Shown here one piece after another: positions 31,177-37,653 of a DNA stretch of 37,653 bases. The notes beneath the pieces are model-generated. The model was not told the DNA's origin. It did no database searches and saw only the letters and a list, made by a program, of their open reading frames with translations. Source of the stretch: Candidatus Alcyoniella australis (GTDB taxonomy: Bacteria; Lernaellota; Lernaellaia; JAVCCG01; Alcyoniellaceae); assembly GCA_030765605.1 (NCBI GenBank), contig JAVCCG010000063.1:1-37653 (forward strand), read 5' to 3'. Position numbers and translations under genes: made by a program. Numbering within the stretch: position 1 is the stretch's first letter; every line of letters begins with the position of its first letter.

Positions 31177-32613
31177 ACGGGAATTAATGAAGCGCAGCAC
31201 GCGCGGTATGATCGCGCTGTTGACCCACAGCTTCCTAAAACGCAGACGGGTGATCGGGTAGCACAGTCTGGTGATCCAGCGAAACAGGGTCGAGCGCACG
31301 AACAGGTACGAGGGATTCATCATTAGCGAGAGAAAGTACAGCCGGACCAGAAACCGCCGCTGCTTCTGGTCGACCCAGGTCAGGTCCAGCCGGTCGGCCT
31401 CGCCCCAATTGTAGTGACTCCAGTACTCGATGGTCTGCGGCGGCTCGAATCCGTAATCGCGTTGCACCAGCTTGAACAGCTTGGTCCCCGGATAGGGCAG
31501 CAGCATTTTAATGGTGCCGCAGTCGCACTGCGGATTGTGCTCCTTGAGCCGGTTCATCAGGTCCACCGACTGCTTGATGTCCTCCATGCTCTCGCCGGGA
31601 AAGCCGGACATGAAGTTGTAGGTCGGCTTGATGCCGGCGTTGCGCAACGTCTGGTTGATCTCGAACAGCTTGCCGAAGTCGACCCGCTTATCGATCAGCT
31701 CCTGAATGCGCTCTGATCCGCTCTCCACGCCGATGTTGATTACCTTGCAGCCGGCGCGCGCCAGCAGCTTCAGATCGTCGGGCCCCAGCTTGTGCGTGGT
31801 GGCCACGTCCGCGCCGAAGATCGAGAACGTCCTGTCGTTGTCCTGCTCGATCAGCCGCTGGCAGATCGCCAACACGCGCCTGATGTCGACCATGATGTTG
31901 TCGTCCATCAGCTGGAAATGCTTAATGCCGTACTCGCGCTCGAACATCAGGATCATCCGCACGACCCAGTCCACGCTATAGGCGCGCCAGGAGCGCTGGT
32001 AGACCGTACTCTGGTAACAATAGGCGCAGCTGTTGGGGCAGCCGCGGGAAGTTAGAAGGGTGATCGCCGGGCCGTATCCGCCGTTCTCGATGTAGTTGCG
32101 CATGTCGACCAGGTCCAGCCGCAGATCCTCGATCTGCGCCAAGTCGATCTGTTCGGCCAGCCGTCTCTCGTTTGGCGGTGGAACGGGATCGCCGCGCCGC
32201 AGCAGGCCTTGGACCCCCCGGTCGTTGCCCGCGATCAGCTCGCGCAGGGCGATCTCGCCCTCGCCGCGAATCAGGTAGTCCGCGCCGCCTTGTTCCAGCG
32301 CCAGCTCGGGCAGTTGAGTGGGCAGCACGCCGCCCCAGACCACGGCCGCGTCGCTTTGCTCGTGTACCTGCGCGGTGATCTGCGCCGCGTGTTCGAGCTG
32401 CTTGCCGATCATGCAGGTAATGCCGACCCAGGCCAGGTCCGGCCCCAGATAGCTTTGCAGCGGGCGGTCCTCAAAGCGCAAGTCGCAGATCTCCACGTGC
32501 AGATCGCGCGGCAATGCCGTGGCCAGACTGATCAGATGATACGGTGGTGTCCTGTCGCCGATGATCCGTTTACCAAACGGATTGACCAACAAGACGCGAG
32601 AGCCCTTGGTCAT
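31171..32613 (-). CDS. B12-binding-domain radical SAM protein
   Basis: About 480 residues. An N-terminal cobalamin-binding-like domain (LLVNPFGKRIIGDRTPPY, VVWGGVLPTQLPE, DYLIRGEGE) lacks the DxHxxG cobalt-ligand motif, as in many of these proteins. The radical SAM core has RGCPNSCAYCYQS, with cluster cysteines at about 192, 196 and 199, and later INIGVESGSERI. The family covers methyltransferases and cyclases on lipids and natural products, so the substrate is unknown. ATG at 32613 is chosen over GTG at 32637 because AGGGAAG lies just upstream. A C-terminal basic helical region may touch the membrane. Confidence 0.85.
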   Translation of the reverse strand: MTKGSRVLLVNPFGKRIIGDRTPPYHLISLATALPRDLHVEICDLRFEDRPLQSYLGPDLAWVGITCMIGKQLEHAAQITAQVHEQSDAAVVWGGVLPTQLPELALEQGGADYLIRGEGEIALRELIAGNDRGVQGLLRRGDPVPPPNERRLAEQIDLAQIEDLRLDLVDMRNYIENGGYGPAITLLTSRGCPNSCAYCYQSTVYQRSWRAYSVDWVVRMILMFEREYGIKHFQLMDDNIMVDIRRVLAICQRLIEQDNDRTFSIFGADVATTHKLGPDDLKLLARAGCKVINIGVESGSERIQELIDKRVDFGKLFEINQTLRNAGIKPTYNFMSGFPGESMEDIKQSVDLMNRLKEHNPQCDCGTIKMLLPYPGTKLFKLVQRDYGFEPPQTIEYWSHYNWGEADRLDLTWVDQKQRRFLVRLYFLSLMMNPSYLFVRSTLFRWITRLCYPITRLRFRKLWVNSAIIPRVLRFINSRL

Positions 32614-32724
32614 GCTCGCTTCCCTGGTGTTAACCACGGATGTTTTAGGAGATTCACACTATCTGAATCAAACGAAGATTGCCATTGAGAGGAATACAAT
32701 GGGGGAAAGATCCCCATTCGTTTA

Positions 32725-32789
32725 TCGCGCGGTGGCCCTTTGCATTAGGGCCAGCGAATTACGCGAGCCATGCTGCGGTTCCAAGCCGC
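32725..32789 (+). repeat. CMA-hairpin element, copy I1
   Basis: A 49-nt arm (32725-32773, ending ACGCGAGCCATGC) precedes hairpin GCGGTT-CCA-AGCCGC (32775-32789), which keeps pairing with one G-U. The arm itself holds a perfect 7-bp hairpin TGGCCCT-7 nt-AGGGCCA (32733-32753), the clearest case of the first stem. Confidence 0.7.
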
Positions 32790-32817
32790 CGCGAGTTGTG
32801 CTGCGGCTCAAAGCCGC
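32790..32817 (+). repeat. CMA-hairpin element, copy I2 (partial)
   Basis: Only the box GCGAGTTGTGC and the hairpin GCGGCT-CAA-AGCCGC (32803-32817) are repeated, directly after copy I1. The hairpin ends 6 nt from the stop of the DUF1571 gene, which runs towards it. Confidence 0.65.
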
Positions 32818-32823
32818 CCCGCC

Positions 32824-33603
32824 CTACTGCCCGATCTTGCGTAGTTCGAACAGCGCATCGTCGATCAGCGGGTCGATCTCGAACGACATAAACCGATAGC
32901 TGCCCCAGACCCGGTCTTGCAAGTCGACGTACTCCAAATGCAGCGGCATGCCGCTGCCCAGATCAAAGGCCATGTTCAGCCGCCTAAATTTCAGGCCGTC
33001 GGCCTGATCGTCGCCGATCAACACGCTGTAGCGCTTGAGCCGGTGCCCGGGCATGCTGCGCTGGTCAATGCCCAAGACCTCGACCCGGCAGCCGCCGAGC
33101 TCGCGGGCCCGGTCGTAGAGCCCCTGGGCAAAGTCCAGCTGCTTGCCGAAGTCGTAGTCGATCATGCGAAAGTGGTGCGGATAGAGCGTATCGGCAAAGG
33201 CGCTGTCGAGCCTGAAGCGCAGCACTCCGAACAGGCCGCGCAGTCCGGTCTCCAAAACCAGGAAGTGGTCCGGCCCGTCGCGGGACTCGACATACGAGGC
33301 CTGCATTCCGGCGTTCCCGCCGCCGGGCAGCCAACGCACGTACATCCGCAGCGGCGATTTGTCGAAAACCACGAAGATCCGCTCCATCTCGCTGGTGCGT
33401 CCGCGAACCAGCTCGCGCACCTCGACCATTGCACTGTAGTTTTGCAGCACATCGTAGGCCGCGTGGGCGCGCAGCAGCGATTGGTCGAGCTGCTCGCGCG
33501 GCGTAGGCGATTCGGCCGGCGGCGCGTCGGGCCGCGCGACCGGCGCACACAGCAGTAGGGCCGCGAGCAACGCACAGGCCGCGATCGAGCGCATGCGACG
33601 CAT
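32824..33603 (-). CDS. DUF1571 family exported protein
   Basis: The 259-residue protein has a signal peptide (MRRMRSIAACALLAALLLCAPVA) and then the DUF1571 pattern: LQNYSAMVEVRELV, MERIFVVFDKSPLRMYVRWL and GMQASYVES. The fold resembles LolA/LppX-type open beta barrels that hold lipids, so a periplasmic lipid-handling or envelope role is likely. ATG at 33603 is used (33594 is an alternative). GGAGGAG, about 12 nt upstream, lies inside the last codons of the small membrane peptide gene, so the two are probably coupled. Confidence 0.75.
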   Translation of the reverse strand: MRRMRSIAACALLAALLLCAPVARPDAPPAESPTPREQLDQSLLRAHAAYDVLQNYSAMVEVRELVRGRTSEMERIFVVFDKSPLRMYVRWLPGGGNAGMQASYVESRDGPDHFLVLETGLRGLFGVLRFRLDSAFADTLYPHHFRMIDYDFGKQLDFAQGLYDRARELGGCRVEVLGIDQRSMPGHRLKRYSVLIGDDQADGLKFRRLNMAFDLGSGMPLHLEYVDLQDRVWGSYRFMSFEIDPLIDDALFELRKIGQ

Positions 33604-33608
33604 ACTCG

Positions 33609-33716
33609 CTAGCGCTCCTCCCAGGCGGCGACGCCGGACCGGCGCAGGGCCCAGAGCGGCGTGCCGATCAGCACCAGCAGGATTATCAACCAGGTTAAAA
33701 TGCGTACCGACTTCAT
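33609..33716 (-). CDS. 35-residue single-pass membrane peptide
   Basis: A short frame on the minus strand starts ATG at 33716 and stops TAG at 33611-33609. It encodes MKSVRILTWLIILLVLIGTP followed by LWALRRSGVAAWEER: a basic start, one hydrophobic helix of about 16-18 residues, then an amphipathic tail. Its last Glu-Glu-Arg codons form the GGAGGAG ribosome site of the DUF1571 gene, and its stop is 5 nt before that ATG. An AAGG lies before its own ATG. Hydrophobicity and coupling support a real gene; no homologue is known to me. Confidence 0.55.
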   Translation of the reverse strand: MKSVRILTWLIILLVLIGTPLWALRRSGVAAWEER

Positions 33717-33785
33717 TGGTAACCTTGGAATTTACTCGTCAGCGGGATTTTGCTCAAGCCGTTGTTCCCGCGTAATCTGATATCC

Positions 33786-35207
33786 ATGATCAAACGCCAC
33801 GCCGCGCTCTTGTGGATCATCGCGCTGCTCGCGCTGTACGCCTGCCTGGCCTGCTGCCAAGGCGCGGACGATGACGACGACGTCATGGACGATAGCAGCG
33901 ACGACGACGACGTTGTGGACGATGACGACGATCAACCCGATGACGACGACCTGGGCGACGATGATCAGCCCGACGACGATGATGACGATGGTCCCTTTTA
34001 CGCGGACTTCCTGCGCTTTTGGCAGACCATGGACCAGGGGTACGCCTACTTCACGCATAAGAGCATTGACTGGGACGCGGCGTTCGAGCGCTACGCGCCC
34101 TTGGCCCGTGTGCAGAATGATCGGGCGCAGTTCAGCCTGCTGATCGCGCAGATCACCGCCTCGCTTGGCGATTCGCACACCTGGTCCACGCTGGCCGGCG
34201 TGCCCGCGGACCTGTTGCCCGACCGCACGCCCACCGGCGTGTGCCTCGAACGGATGGACGGCGCGGTGTACGTCACGCGCCCCAGCGTCCAGGCCGCGGG
34301 ATTGGAGCCCGGCGACGAAGTGCTGCTGATCGACGGCGAGACTCCGGACGAGCTGCTGGAGCGCGCCATGGACTGGGAGGGCTGCTCGTCGCCGCAGTGC
34401 TGCGACTTCTGGCGCCTCTCGCACGTCGAGCGCTTCAGCGCGGGCGCGGATCAGGTGCAGTACACCGTGGAACGCGCGGGGCTGGAGTTGCAGTTCAGTG
34501 TGCCGCGCAACGGCGAAAGCTTTGGCGCTTGCACGCCCCAGCCGCTGCTCGACTTTCTGGCCGACGCCCAGGGCGAGGTGTTGCGCTACAAGCCGCTGGG
34601 CGCGGACCTGGGCTACCTGCGCCTGACCACGCTCAACTCCGGCTATGAGGAGCAGATCCTCTCCGAGCTCGACGCGGCGCTGGCGCTGTTCTCCGGGCGC
34701 GACGGCATTGTGTTCGACGCGCGATACAACCGCGGCGGCTCGGACTTGGTGGCGATGTCGGTGTTGGCGCGCTTTCTCGACCGGATCGTCACGCCCGCTT
34801 TTTTCCGCTACAAAAGCGGGCCGGGCCACGACGATTTCACCCTCTGGATCCCCCATCCCGTGCTGCCGGGCAACGATCCGAACTCCCTGGACGTGGTGTT
34901 CCTGATTAACGGCGCGTGCATCAGCGCCGGCGACTTCTTTGCCGCGGCCGCGAGCTACGTGCAAAGCTTCAGCGTGCTGGGCACGACCTCCTGCGGGGGC
35001 ACGGGAGCGCCGCGTAGCGACACCCTGCCCGACTCGGGGATCGTCTATCGCTACTCGCAGATGCAGCGCCGCTATCAGCGCACCGGCGAGCAGATCGAGG
35101 GGATCGGCGTGGCGCCGGAATACAACGTGCCCAGCGACCCGCTGGACCTGGCTGCGGGCGTCGACACCCAGCTCGAGGCGGCGGCCGCGCTGTTGCGCGC
35201 ACGCTGA
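33786..35207 (+). CDS. Lipoprotein S41-family peptidase with polyaspartate linker
   Basis: About 473 residues. A type II signal peptide (MIKRHAALLWIIALLALYAC, lipidated at Cys20 or Cys23/24) is followed by an Asp-rich linker at about 28-68 in which most residues are Asp. The protease part (70-473) has a PDZ-like segment (VQAAGLEPGDEVLLIDG) and the S41 core with FDARYNRGGSD and FLINGACISAGDFFA, in which the Ser of ISAG is the likely nucleophile. It probably cleaves proteins at the cell surface or in the periplasm. ATG at 33786 has no strong ribosome site. Poly-Asp lipoprotein linkers are common in some deltaproteobacteria-like genomes. Confidence 0.82.
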   Translation: MIKRHAALLWIIALLALYACLACCQGADDDDDVMDDSSDDDDVVDDDDDQPDDDDLGDDDQPDDDDDDGPFYADFLRFWQTMDQGYAYFTHKSIDWDAAFERYAPLARVQNDRAQFSLLIAQITASLGDSHTWSTLAGVPADLLPDRTPTGVCLERMDGAVYVTRPSVQAAGLEPGDEVLLIDGETPDELLERAMDWEGCSSPQCCDFWRLSHVERFSAGADQVQYTVERAGLELQFSVPRNGESFGACTPQPLLDFLADAQGEVLRYKPLGADLGYLRLTTLNSGYEEQILSELDAALALFSGRDGIVFDARYNRGGSDLVAMSVLARFLDRIVTPAFFRYKSGPGHDDFTLWIPHPVLPGNDPNSLDVVFLINGACISAGDFFAAAASYVQSFSVLGTTSCGGTGAPRSDTLPDSGIVYRYSQMQRRYQRTGEQIEGIGVAPEYNVPSDPLDLAAGVDTQLEAAAALLRAR

Positions 35208-35236
35208 GCGATTCGGGGCTGGTCCGTTGACAGCTG

Positions 35237-35266
35237 TTGAACGCCGAGCCGGGCCTCGGGTATAAG
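35237..35266 (+). promoter_or_regulatory. Candidate promoter for the acyl-CoA synthetase gene
   Basis: TTGAAC (35237-35242), 18-nt spacer, TATAAG (35261-35266), about 120 nt before the chosen ATG. A TTGACA at 35227 is too far from the -10 to be its partner. Confidence 0.35.
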
Positions 35267-35392
35267 GGTTATACAGCTACGCCTGACAACTCCATTGAGC
35301 CGGTGCATCTTTGACCCAGGCTTGATTTCGCACAATCGCGCGCATTCGACAAATCATTGTCAAAACAGCCCGAACTATTGGTGGGGGCGGCG

Positions 35393-37180
35393 ATGCAGTA
35401 CAGGTCCATGGGCCAGGTGTTTTACGAGCGCGTCCAGCGGCTGGGCGAGCGCGAGGCCTACCGTTACAAGCAAGACGACCAATGGATCTCGGTCGACTGG
35501 ACCGGGTTCGGCCGCCAGGTGCGCAACCTGGCGCTGGCCCTGCTCGAGACCGGCCTGACCAAAGGCGACCGCGTCTGCGTACTGTGCAACACCCGTCGCG
35601 AGTGGGAGCTTTCCGACAAAGCGATCACGCTGTTCGGCGGAATCACCGTGGGCATCTACCAGACTTTGCCGTCGAGCCAGATCGAATATCACGTGGCGCA
35701 TTCCGAGGCCAAGGCGATCGTGATCGAGGACAGTGCGCAGTTCCACAAAGTGCTCGAGGTGCTCGAGCGCTGCCCGACCCTGCAAACGCTGATCGTGATC
35801 GACCCCGAGGGCTGCCAGGGCACGGGCTTCCATCGCTTTTACGAAATGCTCGATGGCTCTGACGAGCGCGAGCAGCGGCTGGGCGCACGCCTGGACGAGC
35901 TGGCCGCGAGCGTCGAGCCCAGCGACCCGGTGACCTTCATCTACACCTCGGGCACCACCGGCCCGCCCAAGGGCGCGATCATCACCCACTACAACCTGAT
36001 GAGCGAGGGCGAGTGGCTGGCCGTGGAGAACAAGGTCACTCCCGACGACCTGACCCTGACCTGGCTGCCCTTTGCCCACATCTTCCAGCGCGCCACCACG
36101 GCCGCGGGCACCTGGGGCGGCGCGGCCACGGCCTTTGCCGAGTCCATCGACAAGCTGATCGCCAACCTGGGCGAGGTCCGGCCGACGATCTTCTACAGCG
36201 TGCCGCGGATCTACGAGAAGGCTTACGCCAAGATCACGGAGAACGCCGAGTCCGGCGGCGCGGCCAAGGCCGCAATCTTCCATTGGAGCATGGGCGTGGG
36301 CCGCAAGGTCAGTCGGCTGAAGCAACACGGCAAGCCCGTGCCCGCGCTGCTAGGCGCGCAGTACGCCCTGGCGCGACGCCTGGTGTTCGACAAAATTAAG
36401 ATGCTCTTCGGCGGACGGATTCGCATGGTGGCCAGCTCGGCCGCGCCGATCTCGCCCGAGATCCTCGAGTTCTTTCACGCCGCGGACATCCTGACCCTCG
36501 AGGCCTACGGCGCCACCGAACTCACGGCCGCCATCACCTTCAACCGGGTGGACGACTATCGCTTCGGCACCGTGGGCAAACCCGGCGGCGGGATCAAGAT
36601 CAAGATCGCCCACGACGGCGAGATCATGGTGCACGGGCCGATGGTCTTCCAAGGCTACTTCAAGGAACCGCAGATGACCGCCGAGGTGCTTGACGACCAG
36701 GGCTGGTACGCCACGGGCGGCGTGGGCGAGATCGACGCCGACGGCTTTCTCAAGATCACCGACCGCAAGAAGGACATCATCGTCACCTCCGGCGGCAAGA
36801 ACGTGGCCCCGCAGAACATCGAGGGTCTGATAAAACAAAGCGTGTACATCAGCCAGGCGATGGTCCACGGCGACCGCCGCAACTACCTGACCTGCCTGCT
36901 GACCCTCGACGAGGAGCACGTCAAGTCCTGGGCCGCAAGCGAAGGCCTGCCCATTGACGACTGGGAACTGCTGTGCTCCCACGCCCAACTCGGCGAGCTG
37001 ATCCAATCCGAGGTCGATCGCGCCAACGCGCAACTGGCCAAGTTCGAAACAATCAAGAAATTCCGAATCATTCCAATCGACTTCAGCGTTGAATCCGGCG
37101 AACTGACCCCCACGCTCAAAGTCAAACGCAAAGTCGTCACAGATAAGTACAAACACCTGCTGGACGAGATGTACTTGTAA
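35393..37180 (+). CDS. Long-chain acyl-CoA synthetase (AMP-forming)
   Basis: About 595 residues. The AMP-binding signature FIYTSGTTGPPKGAIITHYN is near residue 185, followed by LPFAHIFQR, YGATELTAAITF and a C-terminal GGKNVAPQNIE and LTPTLKVKRK. This is the FACS/FadD15 type that joins long-chain fatty acids to CoA with ATP at the inner membrane. Length is normal. ATG at 35393 is used because a GGGGG ribosome-site-like run lies just before it; TTG at 35357 would add 12 residues. Together with the lipase-like and hotdog genes it suggests fatty-acid use, though they are not in one operon. Confidence 0.92.
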   Translation: MQYRSMGQVFYERVQRLGEREAYRYKQDDQWISVDWTGFGRQVRNLALALLETGLTKGDRVCVLCNTRREWELSDKAITLFGGITVGIYQTLPSSQIEYHVAHSEAKAIVIEDSAQFHKVLEVLERCPTLQTLIVIDPEGCQGTGFHRFYEMLDGSDEREQRLGARLDELAASVEPSDPVTFIYTSGTTGPPKGAIITHYNLMSEGEWLAVENKVTPDDLTLTWLPFAHIFQRATTAAGTWGGAATAFAESIDKLIANLGEVRPTIFYSVPRIYEKAYAKITENAESGGAAKAAIFHWSMGVGRKVSRLKQHGKPVPALLGAQYALARRLVFDKIKMLFGGRIRMVASSAAPISPEILEFFHAADILTLEAYGATELTAAITFNRVDDYRFGTVGKPGGGIKIKIAHDGEIMVHGPMVFQGYFKEPQMTAEVLDDQGWYATGGVGEIDADGFLKITDRKKDIIVTSGGKNVAPQNIEGLIKQSVYISQAMVHGDRRNYLTCLLTLDEEHVKSWAASEGLPIDDWELLCSHAQLGELIQSEVDRANAQLAKFETIKKFRIIPIDFSVESGELTPTLKVKRKVVTDKYKHLLDEMYL

Positions 37181-37194
37181 CTCAAGGATTATTA

Positions 37195-37223
37195 TTGACA
37201 TTCTGACTGCGGGGTGCTATCCA
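37195..37223 (+). promoter_or_regulatory. Candidate promoter of the last gene
   Basis: TTGACA (37195-37200), 17-nt spacer, TATCCA (37218-37223). The predicted leader of about 75 nt contains CGGGTAT (37229-37235) pairing with ATACCCG (37284-37290) and an inner hairpin TTGC-5 nt-GCAA (37242-37254). Confidence 0.35.
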
Positions 37224-37303
37224 ACCTGCGGGTATGTCGCATTGCGGCTCGCAAAATTGCTGGGGCGTGCTCTGTCCTCGGAAATACCCGTGGGATAAAT
37301 ATC

Positions 37304-37653
37304 ATGAACAAGATTTACCCCCTGCGCCTATTGCCGCTTGCACTGTTGTGTTTATACTGTTTTAGCGGATGGCGGATCTCCGTCGATGGCAATGTCGATT
37401 TATTTCATATTTTCAGCACCTTTGACATCCTAATGAATCTGGCCTGGGTCTGCCTGGGGATCGTGATTTTCGCCCTGGTTTTTCCCCTTAGCAACGAGAG
37501 TAAAAATCGGGGCCGACACTGGATTATTATCGCGTTGCTTGTCGGATTCTCGGCGATAGTCCTCATGCGCTACGCGCCGGATCGGACTGCTTCCACCGTA
37601 TGGCCCGCTTCATATAAAACCATAACCATTTGGATCGGGATCAATCTCGCCGG
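37304..37653 (+). CDS. Partial membrane protein, cut by window end
   Basis: An open frame runs from ATG at 37304 to the end without a stop, giving 116 codons. It encodes MNKIYPLRLLPLALLCLYCF, then two further hydrophobic segments (DILMNLAWVCLGIVIFALVF and WIIIALLVGFSAIVLM) and the beginning of a fourth. It is a polytopic membrane protein I do not recognise. GGGATA lies about 8 nt upstream. Base composition is more AT-rich than most neighbours, and a promoter with a foldable leader precedes it. Confidence 0.65.
   Translation, partial: MNKIYPLRLLPLALLCLYCFSGWRISVDGNVDLFHIFSTFDILMNLAWVCLGIVIFALVFPLSNESKNRGRHWIIIALLVGFSAIVLMRYAPDRTASTVWPASYKTITIWIGINLA

Overview
The window is a GC-rich, gene-dense stretch of bacterial chromosome. 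Most genes sit in short operons with overlapping stop/start codons, with AGGAGG-type ribosome sites, bacterial lipoprotein signals and TTGACA-type promoters. A lipoprotein protease with a long polyaspartate linker, large TPR and pentapeptide proteins, and a DksA-type zinc finger fit a deltaproteobacteria-like lineage (Myxococcota, Desulfobacterota or a related candidate phylum). That placement is inference; no rRNA or other marker is present. No tRNA, CRISPR array, prophage or transposase gene was found.

Layout. 1-359: no gene; a foldable inverted-repeat structure and two copies of a dispersed repeat. 360-2070 (-): a cytidylate-kinase-like P-loop protein and an HpnA/DFR-like epimerase. 2145-8324 (-): a 2059-residue pentapeptide/membrane/TPR protein. 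8447-13078 (-): an operon of GT4, GT2, asparagine synthase and GT2, probably for an exopolysaccharide or other surface glycan. 13269-16609 (+): a TMTC-like GT-C membrane protein coupled to a membrane-anchored lipoprotein. 16778-19925 (-): an FGE-like zinc-ribbon protein, a small conserved protein, a DksA/TraR protein and an M50 protease. 20158-22882 (+): an RHH/zinc-ribbon regulator with a probably leaderless mRNA, then a lipase-like hydrolase, a DUF4442 hotdog protein and an MBL-fold hydrolase. 22883-23731: a decay zone with repeats and remnants of wrbA and an O-methyltransferase. 23833-26717: a secreted Tudor-like protein, a DUF169 protein and an ArnT/PMT-like GT. 27077-28084 (-): a diacylglycerol-kinase-like protein. 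28278-31176 (+): tandem membrane beta-propeller paralogues. 31171-33716 (-): a B12-binding/radical SAM protein, a DUF1571 protein and an unlisted 35-residue membrane peptide. 33786-37180 (+): a lipoprotein S41 protease and a long-chain acyl-CoA synthetase. 37304-end (+): a partial membrane protein.

The most novel signal is a dispersed element of about 68 nt, in about twelve copies at seven intergenic sites. It has a conserved arm, usually exactly 50 nt, ending in a box like GCGCGAGTTTTGC, followed by a 5-7 bp hairpin with a CAA/CCA/CAT loop. The stem sequence differs between copies while pairing is kept. At almost every site the hairpin end lies just downstream of the stop codon of a gene running towards it. 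In one case it replaces the 3' part of a methyltransferase gene. I know of no named family that matches it. It is either a structured 3'-UTR/transcript-end element or a REP-like selfish palindrome that targets gene ends.
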